Below are positions 29,117 through 40,256 of a stretch of DNA of 40,256 nt, piece after piece. A model generated the notes under the pieces. That model was given only the letters and a program-made list of their open reading frames with translations, was not told the origin of the DNA and searched no databases. Source of the stretch: Dipetalonema caudispina (lineage: Eukaryota > Nematoda > Chromadorea > Rhabditida > Onchocercidae). The DNA lies in NCBI GenBank assembly GCA_013365325.1, contig JABVXV010000450.1:1-40256 (forward strand), in the 5' to 3' direction. How positions within the stretch are numbered: position 1 is the first letter of the stretch; each line of letters starts with the position of its first letter. The position numbers and the translations under genes are program-made.

Positions 29117-31229
29117 TTAGAATGAATAAAATATTTGAGATAAAGATAGACTATTTGCATCGTTGAAAATAATTTATGTGATTCTCTGCAAGTTAAATCG
29201 AATTATTTGAATTAAACTAAATAGTACGACAATTCTGAAAAGTTAACAATTTTACTATCATTATGCTAATTTTTATTTTGCTTTATTTTTCATACAACCA
29301 ATTCAATATCAATTTTTTTTTTCGTATTCTACATGCTAATTTACTCATCCAAAATAGTTTAAATATTATTCAATTTAAGAGTATACTTTTTTACAATGTT
29401 TTACTGACAATTACTAACAAAAAAAATTAATTAAACAATTCAAAATATAATAAAATAACAATTCAGTAGGTATAAAAAGAGTAGCAAATGCAAATAATTG
29501 AGCAAATGGAAAGAAGTAAAGAACGAATTGAAAGATTGAGTTGCAAAAAAAAAAAAAAAGAGCGAAAAAAAAAATCTTTAAATTGTTAGAAAGTAAATAA
29601 CAAAGTAAAAATTTTGATTTGAAAAAAGTACGAAAAAATTTAAATGTTTTATTTCCTTCCGAAATTGATAATCTTACAACTTTATCAGGTACAAATTTTA
29701 AACGATTTAAAATGAAAATAAAACATTACAATCTTTTATTGTACACTTTAAAAAGGTCATGCAAAAGGTCATGCAACTTACCAGATCTTTTTTTTTTTTT
29801 TTTCATTTAAATGTATTCGATCCTTAAGTAGTACGTTAGGAATGGGAAGTTTGCGAATATAATTTTAAATGAAAAAAAAAAAAAAAAAGAAATTAAGGAA
29901 AACAATGTCACAACGATTAATTCAAACATGGAAAGAAGAATAGAAATGTTTTCGGAATAAATGATTATTTGCAGGTATCTTTTTCCGGAACAATAAATCG
30001 TCACAAAAATTTCCAGAAAGTATTCTAAATTGTTTTCTTCTTCTTCAAAAATATTTCTATCTTCCGTATATGTGAAAAGAACTTTAATATTTTACCATGA
30101 AAAAAATTCATTTTTAGAATTTCATTCACTAAATAAATGTACTTACATCATTTAAATACTTTAAATAAAGTGATAATTCAAAATAATAACGATTGCTTAG
30201 AGGTTTAATATAGCTATAAATTAGTAATTAATCTGCTAATAATAATTATTACAATTTTTTTTTTTTTTTTTACCATGAAGAAGGATAGTTTATTTATGTT
30301 TAAGTAATACTTTTTTTACTCTAACAGTGGTAATAAATTTAATGCAAATATTATTGTATTTTTATTTTTATTTTTATTTTTTTTTTCATAATACTCTTTG
30401 TTTTATCAAATATTTCAACCTTTGATAACAAAAATTAATAATAGAAGTTTATTTGTCTACTTTTACTAAAAGAAATCGTTTTTTTTTCCTTGTTTCTCTA
30501 ACATTTGTATGATTACTTTTTATTGCTGTTAATTACCTAACTCATAAAAGTACCTAAGTTATTGTAAGAGTTGTATTAATGAATTATTGTCACATTTTGA
30601 CAAATTTATTATATCGATATTTTTTACTAATTTTTTTTTACTTTTTTTTATTTTTTACTATACTTGTACAAACATCCTAAAAAAAAATGTTTTATTTTAA
30701 AGATTGGGCTTCATTCAGAATAGGCATTATTATCATTTTTTTTTTTTTTAAGTTATCAGTTTAATTATTTTTACATTCAATTAACATATAAGCAAATTAT
30801 AGCTCTTACTTTTTTTTTATGTTTTTTTTTTTTTTTAGAATAAATTGTAAAATTTTTTAACTTATAATAATTATTTTCATGTATTTCGAGTTATGATTTT
30901 GATTTTCAAAGAAACGATTGCATTTATTGTTTACAAATTTCAATTATTTTCGTTTCCATCTGTTCATTTCTATTTGTCTTATTACTTTTTTTTTTTTTTT
31001 GCCATGTAAATTATTTCAATGGTGTGATTCCGCGAAGAAAATTTTGTATTAGTAATTATGCTTGTTTCATTAATAAAATCATTTTATAATTTTGTTCTTT
31101 GAAAAAATTTCTTTAAAATTTTTTGATAATTTTAATCTGTTAATTGATCATTTCATCAGTTTCACATTTGTTTAATGTAATGTTCTAAATGATGAAATTA
31201 CAATGTGAAATGAATGAGGCAAAAATTAT

Positions 31230-31235
31230 TTTATT
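31230..31235 (-). terminator. Probable polyadenylation signal of the STARD10-like gene
   Basis: TTTATT on the plus strand reads AATAAA on the minus strand, 81 bases past the stop codon at 31316. Confidence 0.45.
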
Positions 31236-31315
31236 CTTCTTTTTTCCTTTTTTTTTTTTTTAAATATTATTTTACTGAGTTATACGTAAGAAAAAACATA
31301 ATGGTATATTTTGTT

Positions 31316-34300
31316 TCAATCTTCATCACTGGTACTATCAGCATTAATATTATCATGACTGATTTCACTTTCATCAATACCGGATACGGTTTCATTAATA
31401 TCATACTTTCGCGGTTGACATTCCGAAAGATTTACGCGCATGAAATTAATCTGTAACAAATGATTATCTTACGGTAAACAATTAGGAAAATTTAAAAAGA
31501 GTCAAAAATTACAAGAAATCAAATACCTGTTTTTTTTTTCCAATTTTTTTAAAATTTTATAAAGTACAGATAAGTTTAGAAATAGATCCGACTTTTTAAG
31601 TGATTATAAATTTAAAAGCAAATATATGTGATTTAAAAATTGTTTTGAATTTTAATATAGACGTATATGTTCGAAATATTTTATCTATTAAAAGGTGGTA
31701 GATTTTTTTTTTCCCTTTTTAAACTATTTTAATATATATATATATATATATATGCATATATAATTATTTAGTTCTTTAAATATGAACTCAATGAGCAGTT
31801 CTTTGGCATCTTTTTTCATGTTCATATCAATTTTTACAAAAAAAAAAAAAAAAAAATTAAAAGTTAAATTTTCCAGCAATTTTCAAACCACTTTTTTAAT
31901 TCTCTCAATTAAAGATTAACAGTTAGTTTGTTTACACCTACTACTATTAGTACTACTAATAATAATAATAATCTAATGAAATTATTACCAAATATGATAT
32001 ATAAAACTCAATTTTTACTAATAATTTACCTTATGTGAAATTTAATTTTCTTTAACAAATTCAATATTTTGTTAAGTTTTTTTTATTCATTGATGTAAAT
32101 ATGGAAAAATATTGTTGAATATATTTGATATGCTTAATATATACTGGTAAAATATCTGCGCATATATTAATATATTGATTGAATAATACATCCATATAAA
32201 ACATTTTTACATATTGGAAATATTTTAATAAACTACAAAAGAAAAAAAAAATAAAAAAATAAAAGAAATGCAAACGTTGATAACGAAAAAATTTGCAATC
32301 AATAAGAGAAAACTTGATGTAGAAAAAAGATATAAATCGAAAAAATATATTATTAATCAAAATACTAGTAAAAAGATAGGTTATTGATAAAAAATAAAAA
32401 AAAAAACAAGAAAAAATATCGATAAAAATTTCAACTACCAATTAAAATATCAATAAAAAAATCACATTGCTGATAAAAAAAATATGCTAACAATATGAAA
32501 TATTATCAACATATAATTTATGTAATTCAATATATATTTATTAATTTATTAAATTATATGCAAAGATTTGAAGAAAAAATGATCATTGTAAATGAATGTA
32601 TATTTGCATGTAAATATCATGAAATGAAGAAGAAAATATTGTTCAGATCGAACCTGTTGTTCCGGATAAATCCATGGTTTCCAATTAGGACAATTATTTT
32701 GTTTCCAATGTTCATATTTTAAACAAGCTTTATGTATCTTTTTGATAAATTTCGGTCCAATAACTTTAGCTAAATGATTGGTTAGCCATACTGGTACTTT
32801 TCCTGAAAACGAAAAAGAATATTTGTGTATAGAATGAAATTTCAATTTTAAAATAATTTTATAACTTGCATGAAAATTATTCGTAAAATTTCACGAAATT
32901 TTAAAATAAAAATAGAGCATAAAAGGAAGATATGATTATATGGTTAAATTTAATGACAAGAAAATTATTATTGTCTTGCCTTAATCTGAAATGAAAAATA
33001 AATGATCATTTCAAATAAGTAAGTTTGCTTTTTTTTGTTTGTAATGAAATGGACTTAAAATCTTTAAAAAAAGGTAATGATTTTCTATCTCGTTGAAAAA
33101 AAAAAAATTTATAGCAAAATTTCCTTTTTCTTTTCTGCTAAAATTTTTGTTAAATTTGAGTAACAAATTGAATTCCATAAGCACTTTGCAAAAGTTATTA
33201 CTTTCAAGGAATTAAAAATTGTTTCCAATGGAAAAGTTATAATTACTTAAATAAAATTTTGTGAATGCTAATAAAATTAAAACAAAATAAATATGAATAT
33301 AGCCAATATTTGCTTAAAATTTAAAACGAATTGTTATTCTTGTTATAATTAATTATCGTTGTTACTGCTATTACTAATTATTATCATTATTATTCTAAAG
33401 GAAACTAAACAACTTTTATTCAGTAAAGAACTTTTGATCTGTTATAATTAAAAAATTTTCAACTAAATGAGAAGAAATAGTTGAATTTATCATAAAATGA
33501 TCAATAAATGATTAAAGTAGAGTTACCTTTTGGATCTGAATGATTAATATAGGTAACTTGACAACCGTTTTGACCCATATCACGTATATAATATGCTGTC
33601 AAATATACAATACCTCTGATATATCCTTTTACAGGTGGACATTTCTGAAAATTCGCATTTTTTTTCTTCTCTTTCTCAAAATAATAAAAACATAATTGTA
33701 ATGAAGGATGAAAATTGAAAATATACAAAAAATGTTTTTTAATTGTAATTATGTATCAATCATAAATTACAATTGAAGGAAAGGGAAAAAGAATGGAATT
33801 TTATATTTTATGAATGACATTTATAAGTTTAGTTTTCAGATGTCATTTAAAGGAAAGCAAACTATTTGATTTTAACTGAAAGGTAAAAATATGCAAAGCA
33901 ATTTGAAGAAAACTTAAATTATTATATCAATAGCTTAGAATATTTTTAGTTTTTCTTTAAATTTTTCCTTTTGAAATCTTTTGATAAAATTGTCAAATCA
34001 AAATCCTTTTCCATCATAAAAAATACCAAAAATTTGTGAATCAACAAGACTAAAAAGTCTACTAAATGCTTGAATATAATATTAACATATATTTGATGAA
34101 TTGTTAATTAATTTAAAGAAATAAATTAACTCTACCTCATGACATACTGAATGACTACAAATATACTTCTCCTTACCAATATCTAACCATGATCGTTGTA
34201 GGACAAAATCTCGAATTTGTAACGGTGGCATACCTCCGACTGAAATTAAATTTGCTATTAGAATAAAATTTGAAATGAATAAAATTTTTAATATTTTAGA

Positions 34301-36746
34301 ATAAATAATAACTAAGTCAAGAAGATTAATAGCATTCGTATGATATTTTTTAAAAGTTTATAAAATCACATTGTTTTTTTTTTTTTTTTTTTGTTTCCTA
34401 TATTTTGAAATCAGTAATTTGCTTTAAAATTAACTGTGATTATAAATACATGCACTTCATATTGTTAATTTCCTCTTAATTAGTAAACAAAAAAAAATAA
34501 AATAATTAATATTGAAGAGGAATTTAAGAAAAATAATCAAAAATTCATTCTTTTAATTTTGCATTTTAATTGAATTTTAATTCAATCCACATATTTCTTC
34601 CCTTTTTTACAAATCTATTAAAACTTTTTTTTTCTCTCTCTTTCCCTCTTTTCTTCTTAAATTTCAGTACAAATAAAAAATAAAAAATTTTTTCTTAGTA
34701 TTTAAATTATGAATTTGTATTTTATAATTTTAGCTAAAATTTTTCTTTCTGCATCAAATTTTACATAAATGACTAAATAAAGAAGTGAGAAAATTTTTTC
34801 AATTAATTTTAATTGTAAAAAAAATTATGCAAAAAAAAAAAAAAGCATTTTGGAATGAAATATTACCAGCATAATAACAAATATCATTATTCGGATTAAT
34901 TAAGCCAATATCGATGGTTGCAACATGATACTTATCCCATTTAGGCCTATATTGTGGATCATGTAAAACATCATAAACTATTGATGCTGGTACATCGGTT
35001 AGTATTGCTTTAGCCTGAAATTATCTATGCAAATATTGGAAATTTAAATAAATGGGAATGATTAGACTTTTTTACTGAAAAGTTTGCCATTACTTAAACT
35101 ATAATATTTGTTTTTTCTAATTAGACTTATATTAATTATTATTATAATAATTTTAAGATTTCATCAGTTTACATTTCTTCTTTTGTTAATTTCTTCAAAG
35201 TACATTGATACAAATAATTCTAAAAAAAAGAGAAAAAAATAAATAAAAAAGGTAAAAGAGATGTTTTAAATGACAATTAAAAAATATGAAATCAAATTAC
35301 CAATTACAAAACTAATTAAAAATATTGAAGATTATAGTTTGTAATTTTAACTCTCAATTTACACATTGTAACCTTTCATATTTTAGTTTAAGTTAATTAA
35401 ACGTTGCTAAATACAGTGAAATAAAAAAAAAAAAAAAACTGCAGATAATAAAAAATTTTCCTCAATTTACATTTGATATCAAAAATTAAATCTTTTTAAA
35501 TGTATAGCTATTCTTGGAAATGTTTTTTTTTTTTTCCAGTTTACTTCTTTGAGGGAAAATTAAATTTTTCAATTGAAAAATAAAAAATAAATTTCTCTTA
35601 AGGAAAATACTAATTTAAACAATAATAATTCCATCTCTTTTTTTTTTTTTTCATTAATTTAGAATTAATCTATACCAAAATTATTTGTTATCCTTTTTTA
35701 TTTGAATTTAATTCATGCAAACAAAAAGAAGAATTATTAATTGGAAATAGCAAATACTTTAATCATATGAAGATTAGATTTCGGCATTGATTTAGTCCAT
35801 ACTTTAATAGCATCTTTATTATATGCTATATTCCAATCAGAATGATTTTCGCATAATTCATTGATATATTTAAAATCACTATCATCCAATATTTTTACAT
35901 GATTAAGACGTATGCCACATTTATAATAATGATTCTCTTCATTATCATCATTACCTATAAAAACTATTGTGAATTTTTTACTCAATAAATTCGGTGAAAT
36001 AATAAATTACTTAGTAAAAGAAATACACCTATCGTATTTGTTATGTGTATACATATGCAGAAAGATTATTTTAAAAATTAAATGATAAATTTAAATTAAT
36101 CATTTTTTTGTACAACTTAGATTTAAAACGAATTATTATCTTGATAATTTTAAAAGATGAGCATATTTAATATGAATTCCTATTTTATTACCTTAAGTCA
36201 TTGGACAGATTAATGATTAGCTTAGTTATTATTTTGGTAGCACTAAGAACATTTAATTAAAACTTCTGCGACATATTCAAAAATTGAACTTTTGGTATTG
36301 AAAACAAAAAAAAAAAAATATTTTATTACGCATTTGGAAGATTTCGTTTTTTTACCGATGAGATAAGGAAACATGCAAAATTTCTCAAAATAAATGGAAA
36401 CTGAGTTTTTAATGCAAAAAAAAAAGAAATGGTAAGATGAAAAAGAAAATGTAAGGAAATGAAAATTTTAACTAAAAACTGAAACTAAAATTTGAATTGA
36501 AATATTGTTTGAACAGAAATTTTGTCAAACTCTAAATAACCATTTAATTATTCAATCAATCAATTAACAAATTATTGGATTAGTAATAATAAATGGAGGA
36601 TGAATGGCAGATATTTTATGATCGCTCAACCAATCGAATAAGGTAGAAATTATTGAATTTAATCGAAAATAGCAAATTAAATAGTATGAAATAAGTAAAA
36701 AGGAAAAATGAAAAATGAAAAGCAATCAAATCATACCTTTAGTCAT
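31316..36746 (-). CDS. STARD10: START-domain phospholipid-transfer protein, STARD10-like
   Basis: Soluble lipid carrier of the PCTP/STARD2 subgroup; STARD10 moves phosphatidylcholine and phosphatidylethanolamine between membranes. Exons in coding order: 36737-36746, 35758-35954, 34867-35014, 34136-34239, 33527-33644, 32654-32802, 31316-31450; 286 residues (human STARD10 291). The START domain spans about 25-240: WNIAYNKDAIKVWTK, VPASIVYDVLHDPQYRPKWD, RDFVLQRSWL, GCQVTYINHSDPKG, and the C-terminal helix GPKFIKKIHKACLKYEHWKQ leading to KPWIYPEQQ. The acidic tail has LSECQ and IDESE, matching the STARD10 tail rather than PCTP, and ends TSDED, a likely casein kinase 2 site. The first coding exon is only 10 bases (M-T-K plus one base), downstream of a strong acceptor at 36822. 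Confidence 0.93.
31451..32653. other. Long AT-rich intron of the STARD10-like gene
   Basis: The intron before the last exon is 1.2 kb. It contains a TA dinucleotide array (31732-31762), an A run near 31840-31857, a short AAT array near 31957-31972, and a 126-codon low-complexity frame (32061-32441) dominated by F, I, Y and K that resembles no family. Confidence 0.65.
31732..31762. repeat. (TA)n dinucleotide repeat in STARD10-like intron
   Basis: A pure TA array runs from 31732 to 31753 and continues after a GC interruption to about 31762. Confidence 0.9.
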
Positions 36747-36824
36747 AATTAGGAAATATCGAAGGTGTCAATGGTTTTCGAAGCAATATCCGTTATATTT
36801 GATTAATCAATGAAAATACATCTG
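36747..36824 (-). promoter_or_regulatory. 5' leader of the STARD10-like gene with strong acceptor (possible spliced-leader site)
   Basis: Read on the minus strand, a run of 18 T ends in CAG at 36822, followed by about 75 bases to the ATG at 36746. This is the best acceptor-like sequence in the area. It could be a spliced-leader trans-splice site, as used by many nematode mRNAs, or the end of a 5' UTR intron; sequence alone cannot separate these. Confidence 0.4.
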
Positions 36825-37316
36825 AAAAAAAAAAAAAAAAAACAACGAAAGTAAAGTTATGATGCTATGAATAATTCGTTTAAGCTTAAATTAATTCACA
36901 TAACTAATATTTTTAAAGTGAAACAAAATTATTGTTGCAAAAAAAGAAAAAAAAGAGGAAGGAAGAATTCGAAACTTTTATATTACAATTCTTATATAAA
37001 AAAATTAGTACTAAATTAAATGGCAATAAATAAATGCAAATTTTTGTCATTTAAAAAAAAAAATAAATTTTTATGAATATTTTTTATGTATTCATTGAAA
37101 ATACGCATTGTTTTAGCTAAATTTTTGCTAAAGTTAATTTTTAAAATTAAATTTCAGAATTTACTCCGTTTTAACGAAATTTTCCAATTTCATAACAAAT
37201 TTCAAATTTTATCATAAAAATAATAAAAAATGTTAGTAATTTTCTCCAATCATAGAATAGCAAAGAACTACAAATATATATTTTAAATAGTTTGCTCATA
37301 TAATTCATAATTCATA

Positions 37317-37350
<34 letters not shown>

Positions 37351-40070
37351 CAAATATTATTGCTGATTTATGTACATATATATAAGCAAAAATCAATGAA
37401 ATCAATGATAAGAAGAAAAAAAAAATTGATGTTAGAAAGTTAATTATTAAGTATATAATTATTTTACATTAACAATTTTATGCAAATGCAATATAATTGT
37501 ATGCAAAAACTTAAATAAACGTCCATTATACTTATTTATAGTTTAATTATTTGATCTTTGATTTTTGTAAGCTTGATATAAATATATTAATATTTATATC
37601 AAGCTAAATAAATATACATTACATATACTTATATATAAATATACTTATTTATATTCATATATGTTAAACAAATATTATATATATATATATATCTATAATT
37701 ATTAGACTTCTTGATATACGTATTTAAATAAATATAAAGCCTAGCATTTGATATATTCTTAAAATAATTTGAAAAATAATTTTATGAATAAAAGAAACGA
37801 AGAAGATAGAAGCATTAAGATATCATTAGACTTCATTACAAACTTCAATTTTAAAGTAGTTATCAGCCTTATGTTAGATTTATCGTTTTCATATATCGAT
37901 TTTATAACTTAATTATTATCATTCAAATGATTAATTATCGCTTTCCTTTTCCTTCATTACTTTTTTTCCTTTTGCCAAAAATATGTATTTATTATTTGAT
38001 CAAAAAATTTACCAAATTTATTGTGCTTTTTTTTTTAAATCAAAGAACAGAAATTTTTCAGAAATTAAATAGAGATTAAAATTTGAAATGAATACAAATG
38101 TGAAAATTTTTTAGTAAATTCCAACAAATCTTATTCATTAATAATTGAATTATTCATATAATATTAATCAATTTGTTTCAATATTTTTACATAACATTAA
38201 ATAATCGTTATCTTTTTGGAATAAGTTAAATTTTGAAAGAAAAGTTTAAAAAGACAGAAAAATTTTTTAATTATTATGAAGTAGTATTTTTATTTAATAA
38301 CTCATAAAATAACAATGCAACCTTTTTTTACAACAAAAATTATTTCAATATTCTAAAATTTTCCTATATTATCACTTAACTTTATCTAATCATTTCAACC
38401 ATTTTTCACCTCTTTCGTTATAATTTTCTCCAAACATAAAACGATTACCATTTTGAAGTAATAAATTATGGGAAAAAACGAAAAAGACCGATTCGTATTA
38501 AATTTAATATGCGCAGTAAAAAAAATATAGCATTCTTATCAATACATATATTTATATAAAATTTCATTTTAAAATTTTGCATCAACAAAATTTATAATAA
38601 AATGAAGAAATCCTTTGTAGAGCGGCAAACTGATCACATATGTAAATGCTAATTTTTTTTTTTTTTTTTTTTTTTATGGTATGTTTAATATGCGTAAAAA
38701 ATGAATGCAATATGCAATACAACAAAATGATTGAATTGTAAGTATAATATAAAATACAAAAATAATAGCATATAAATATGTGGAATATGAAATAATCTAT
38801 TATTAGCCAAGCTGAATTGGCTAATTTTTAATTAGTATCCTTGCGATTTTTTTTATTTTTTTTTATTTTTTTTTTTCTTGTAAAATTAGATAATGAAGAA
38901 AGATAATAGCACAATACAAAAATAATAATTAAAATATGACAAATTTGATGATTTTGAAGGAAAAAGAACTAAACGAAATTTTATGAAGGAATAAATTTTG
39001 AATGAAATTTTAAAAAATAGGAAATTTTGATTGAAATTAGAAAATTTTGAAAAAAGTTCATCTTTTTCTTAATAGATTCGCAATTTTTATTGGAATAACT
39101 ATTTTTGCATCAAATGCAAAAATCAATTGCAATACTGATTTGATCAGTAGAATATTGACAAATTTTATGATTAGTATGTTAATGCAATGATATACTGACA
39201 TTTAATATTAATTAATATAGCAATAGAATAATTTGAAATGGAAGTGCTTTTGATAAAAATGAGATACTAAAGTATTGCTTTTATCATTACATCAATTATA
39301 ATGTTATTAAATTCCTATTATCATATCAGTTAATCACATCAATTTTGTTTTTGTTCAACCTACACTAACATGCATATTCCATTAAAATTGTTGAATATAA
39401 TTATGTTTAATTCAAATCCCCGCATGAATTTCTATGAATTAATCTTCATACAGTGCAAATTTTCTATCCACCATTCATCTTTAGTAAGAAAAAATATAAT
39501 TAATTTTTATTTTTAAATAAGATTTTAAAAACATTAAAAGTATTTTTTTTACACTTAATTTTCAGATTACATGAATAATTTAAAAATACAATGCAGCGCT
39601 TGAAATATTGAAATATATGGGTAAGGAGAAAGAGGAAAAAAGAAAAAAGCACAAAGAAGCTTTAGTAAATTAATGATTTGAATAAATATCAATTAAAAAT
39701 AAGCATATAAAAAAAGGGTAAAAGAGAATGAGGAAGCATATGTTAAAATATAATTTTAAAAAATATATAAAACATGAATGGAAAATGAGCAAACATTGAA
39801 ATGATAAAAGTAATTTTGTTAAGTGGGAAATGCATTATTTTTCCCTCTCTTGGCTTTTTTTTTCTTTTTTTTTCTGTTACTAAATAAAACAGAATTTTAC
39901 GATGAAATTTGAAAATTTGGACAGAAATTTTGAAAACAAAATGGACTGAATTATATTTCTTTTGAATTAATAATATCCGTTACTTTCAAATTAATTACAA
40001 AATCTTATTTTCATTTCATTCATTTGTTATTATCGTCAATCTTGTTCTCGTTGAAATTACTATCATGGTT
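36825..40070. other. AT-rich region upstream of the STARD10-like gene, no gene seen
   Basis: About 3.2 kb with no coding similarity on either strand. It contains T homopolymers (37322-37350 and 38650-38675), a perfect 16-bp hairpin (37570-37605), a TA array near 37671-37692, and otherwise unremarkable AT-rich DNA. Confidence 0.6.
37570..37605. repeat. Perfect 16-bp hairpin with 4-base loop
   Basis: AGCTTGATATAAATAT (37570-37585) is followed by the loop ATTA and its exact reverse complement (37590-37605). It is the tightest long palindrome seen in the window, intergenic, about 0.8 kb upstream of the STARD10-like ATG. Confidence 0.8.

Positions 40071-40256
<186 letters not shown>

Larger units (their letters stand above)
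28735..31315. other. Intergenic region between the STARD10-like gene and FRG1
   Basis: Both neighbours are on the minus strand, so this holds the 3' UTR of the upstream STARD10-like gene and the promoter of FRG1. The 2.6 kb spacing argues against a tight nematode operon. It is very AT-rich, with many T runs between 30250 and 31010. No coding similarity was seen. A 46-bp-offset duplication sits at 29031-29116. Confidence 0.6.

Noticed and set aside
32061..32441. 126-codon minus-strand frame rich in F, I and Y
   Set aside because: It lies wholly inside an intron of the STARD10-like gene, is low complexity from A/T runs, and matches no membrane-protein family I recognise.
25884..36746. FRG1 and the STARD10-like gene as a two-gene operon
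   Set aside because: They share a strand, but the gap is 2.6 kb, each has its own polyadenylation-like signal, and the upstream gene has its own leader acceptor; no sign of the close spacing of nematode operons.

Overview
This is an AT-rich eukaryotic window, most likely from a nematode. The coding exons are short and split by many introns that end in TTTTCAG, TTTATAG or TTTTAG. The five proteins recognised are all animal families. Long A/T homopolymers and (TTA)n microsatellites are common. A parasitic spirurid or filarial worm would fit, but that is inference from base composition and intron style, not from a species marker. No rRNA, tRNA, transposase, CRISPR or bacterial operon structure was seen.

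Layout, left to right: (1) 1-117 is a pure (TTA)n array, followed by about 4.7 kb of AT-rich upstream DNA with decayed CpG-containing palindromic repeats. (2) 4816-9998 (+) is an alpha-tubulin gene with eleven recognised coding exons; the exon carrying only the start ATG was not located. (3) 11344-14627 (-) is a five-exon C1GALT1/Cosmc-family gene that has lost the DDD sugar-nucleotide motif of the active galactosyltransferase. (4) 14628-20611 is a 6 kb divergent intergenic region with a 17-bp perfect-stem hairpin and a 58-T homopolymer. (5) 20612-24671 (+) is a twelve-exon Spinster-type MFS transporter. (6) 25884-28734 (-) is a complete seven-exon FRG1 gene. (7) 31316-36746 (-) is a complete seven-exon START-domain gene of the STARD10/PCTP type. 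(8) 36747-40256 is AT-rich DNA ending in another (TTA)n array.

Exon boundaries were worked out by hand. At each junction the reading phase, the GT...AG dinucleotides and the family alignment agree. The least certain points are the tubulin ATG exon, the 3' end of Spinster exon 3 (21720 or 21732), and the choice of start for the Cosmc-like gene. The genes do not form an obvious functional cluster: cytoskeleton, Golgi/ER O-glycosylation, lysosomal lipid or sphingolipid transport, RNA/actin-linked nuclear function, and phospholipid transfer. FRG1 and the START gene share a strand but lie 2.6 kb apart. The tubulin/Cosmc pair and the Spinster/FRG1 pair are convergent, and the Cosmc/Spinster pair is divergent.

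The window begins and ends in pure (TTA)n, which suggests it is a whole contig broken at microsatellites. Protein family assignments rest on recalled family motifs, not on a search.
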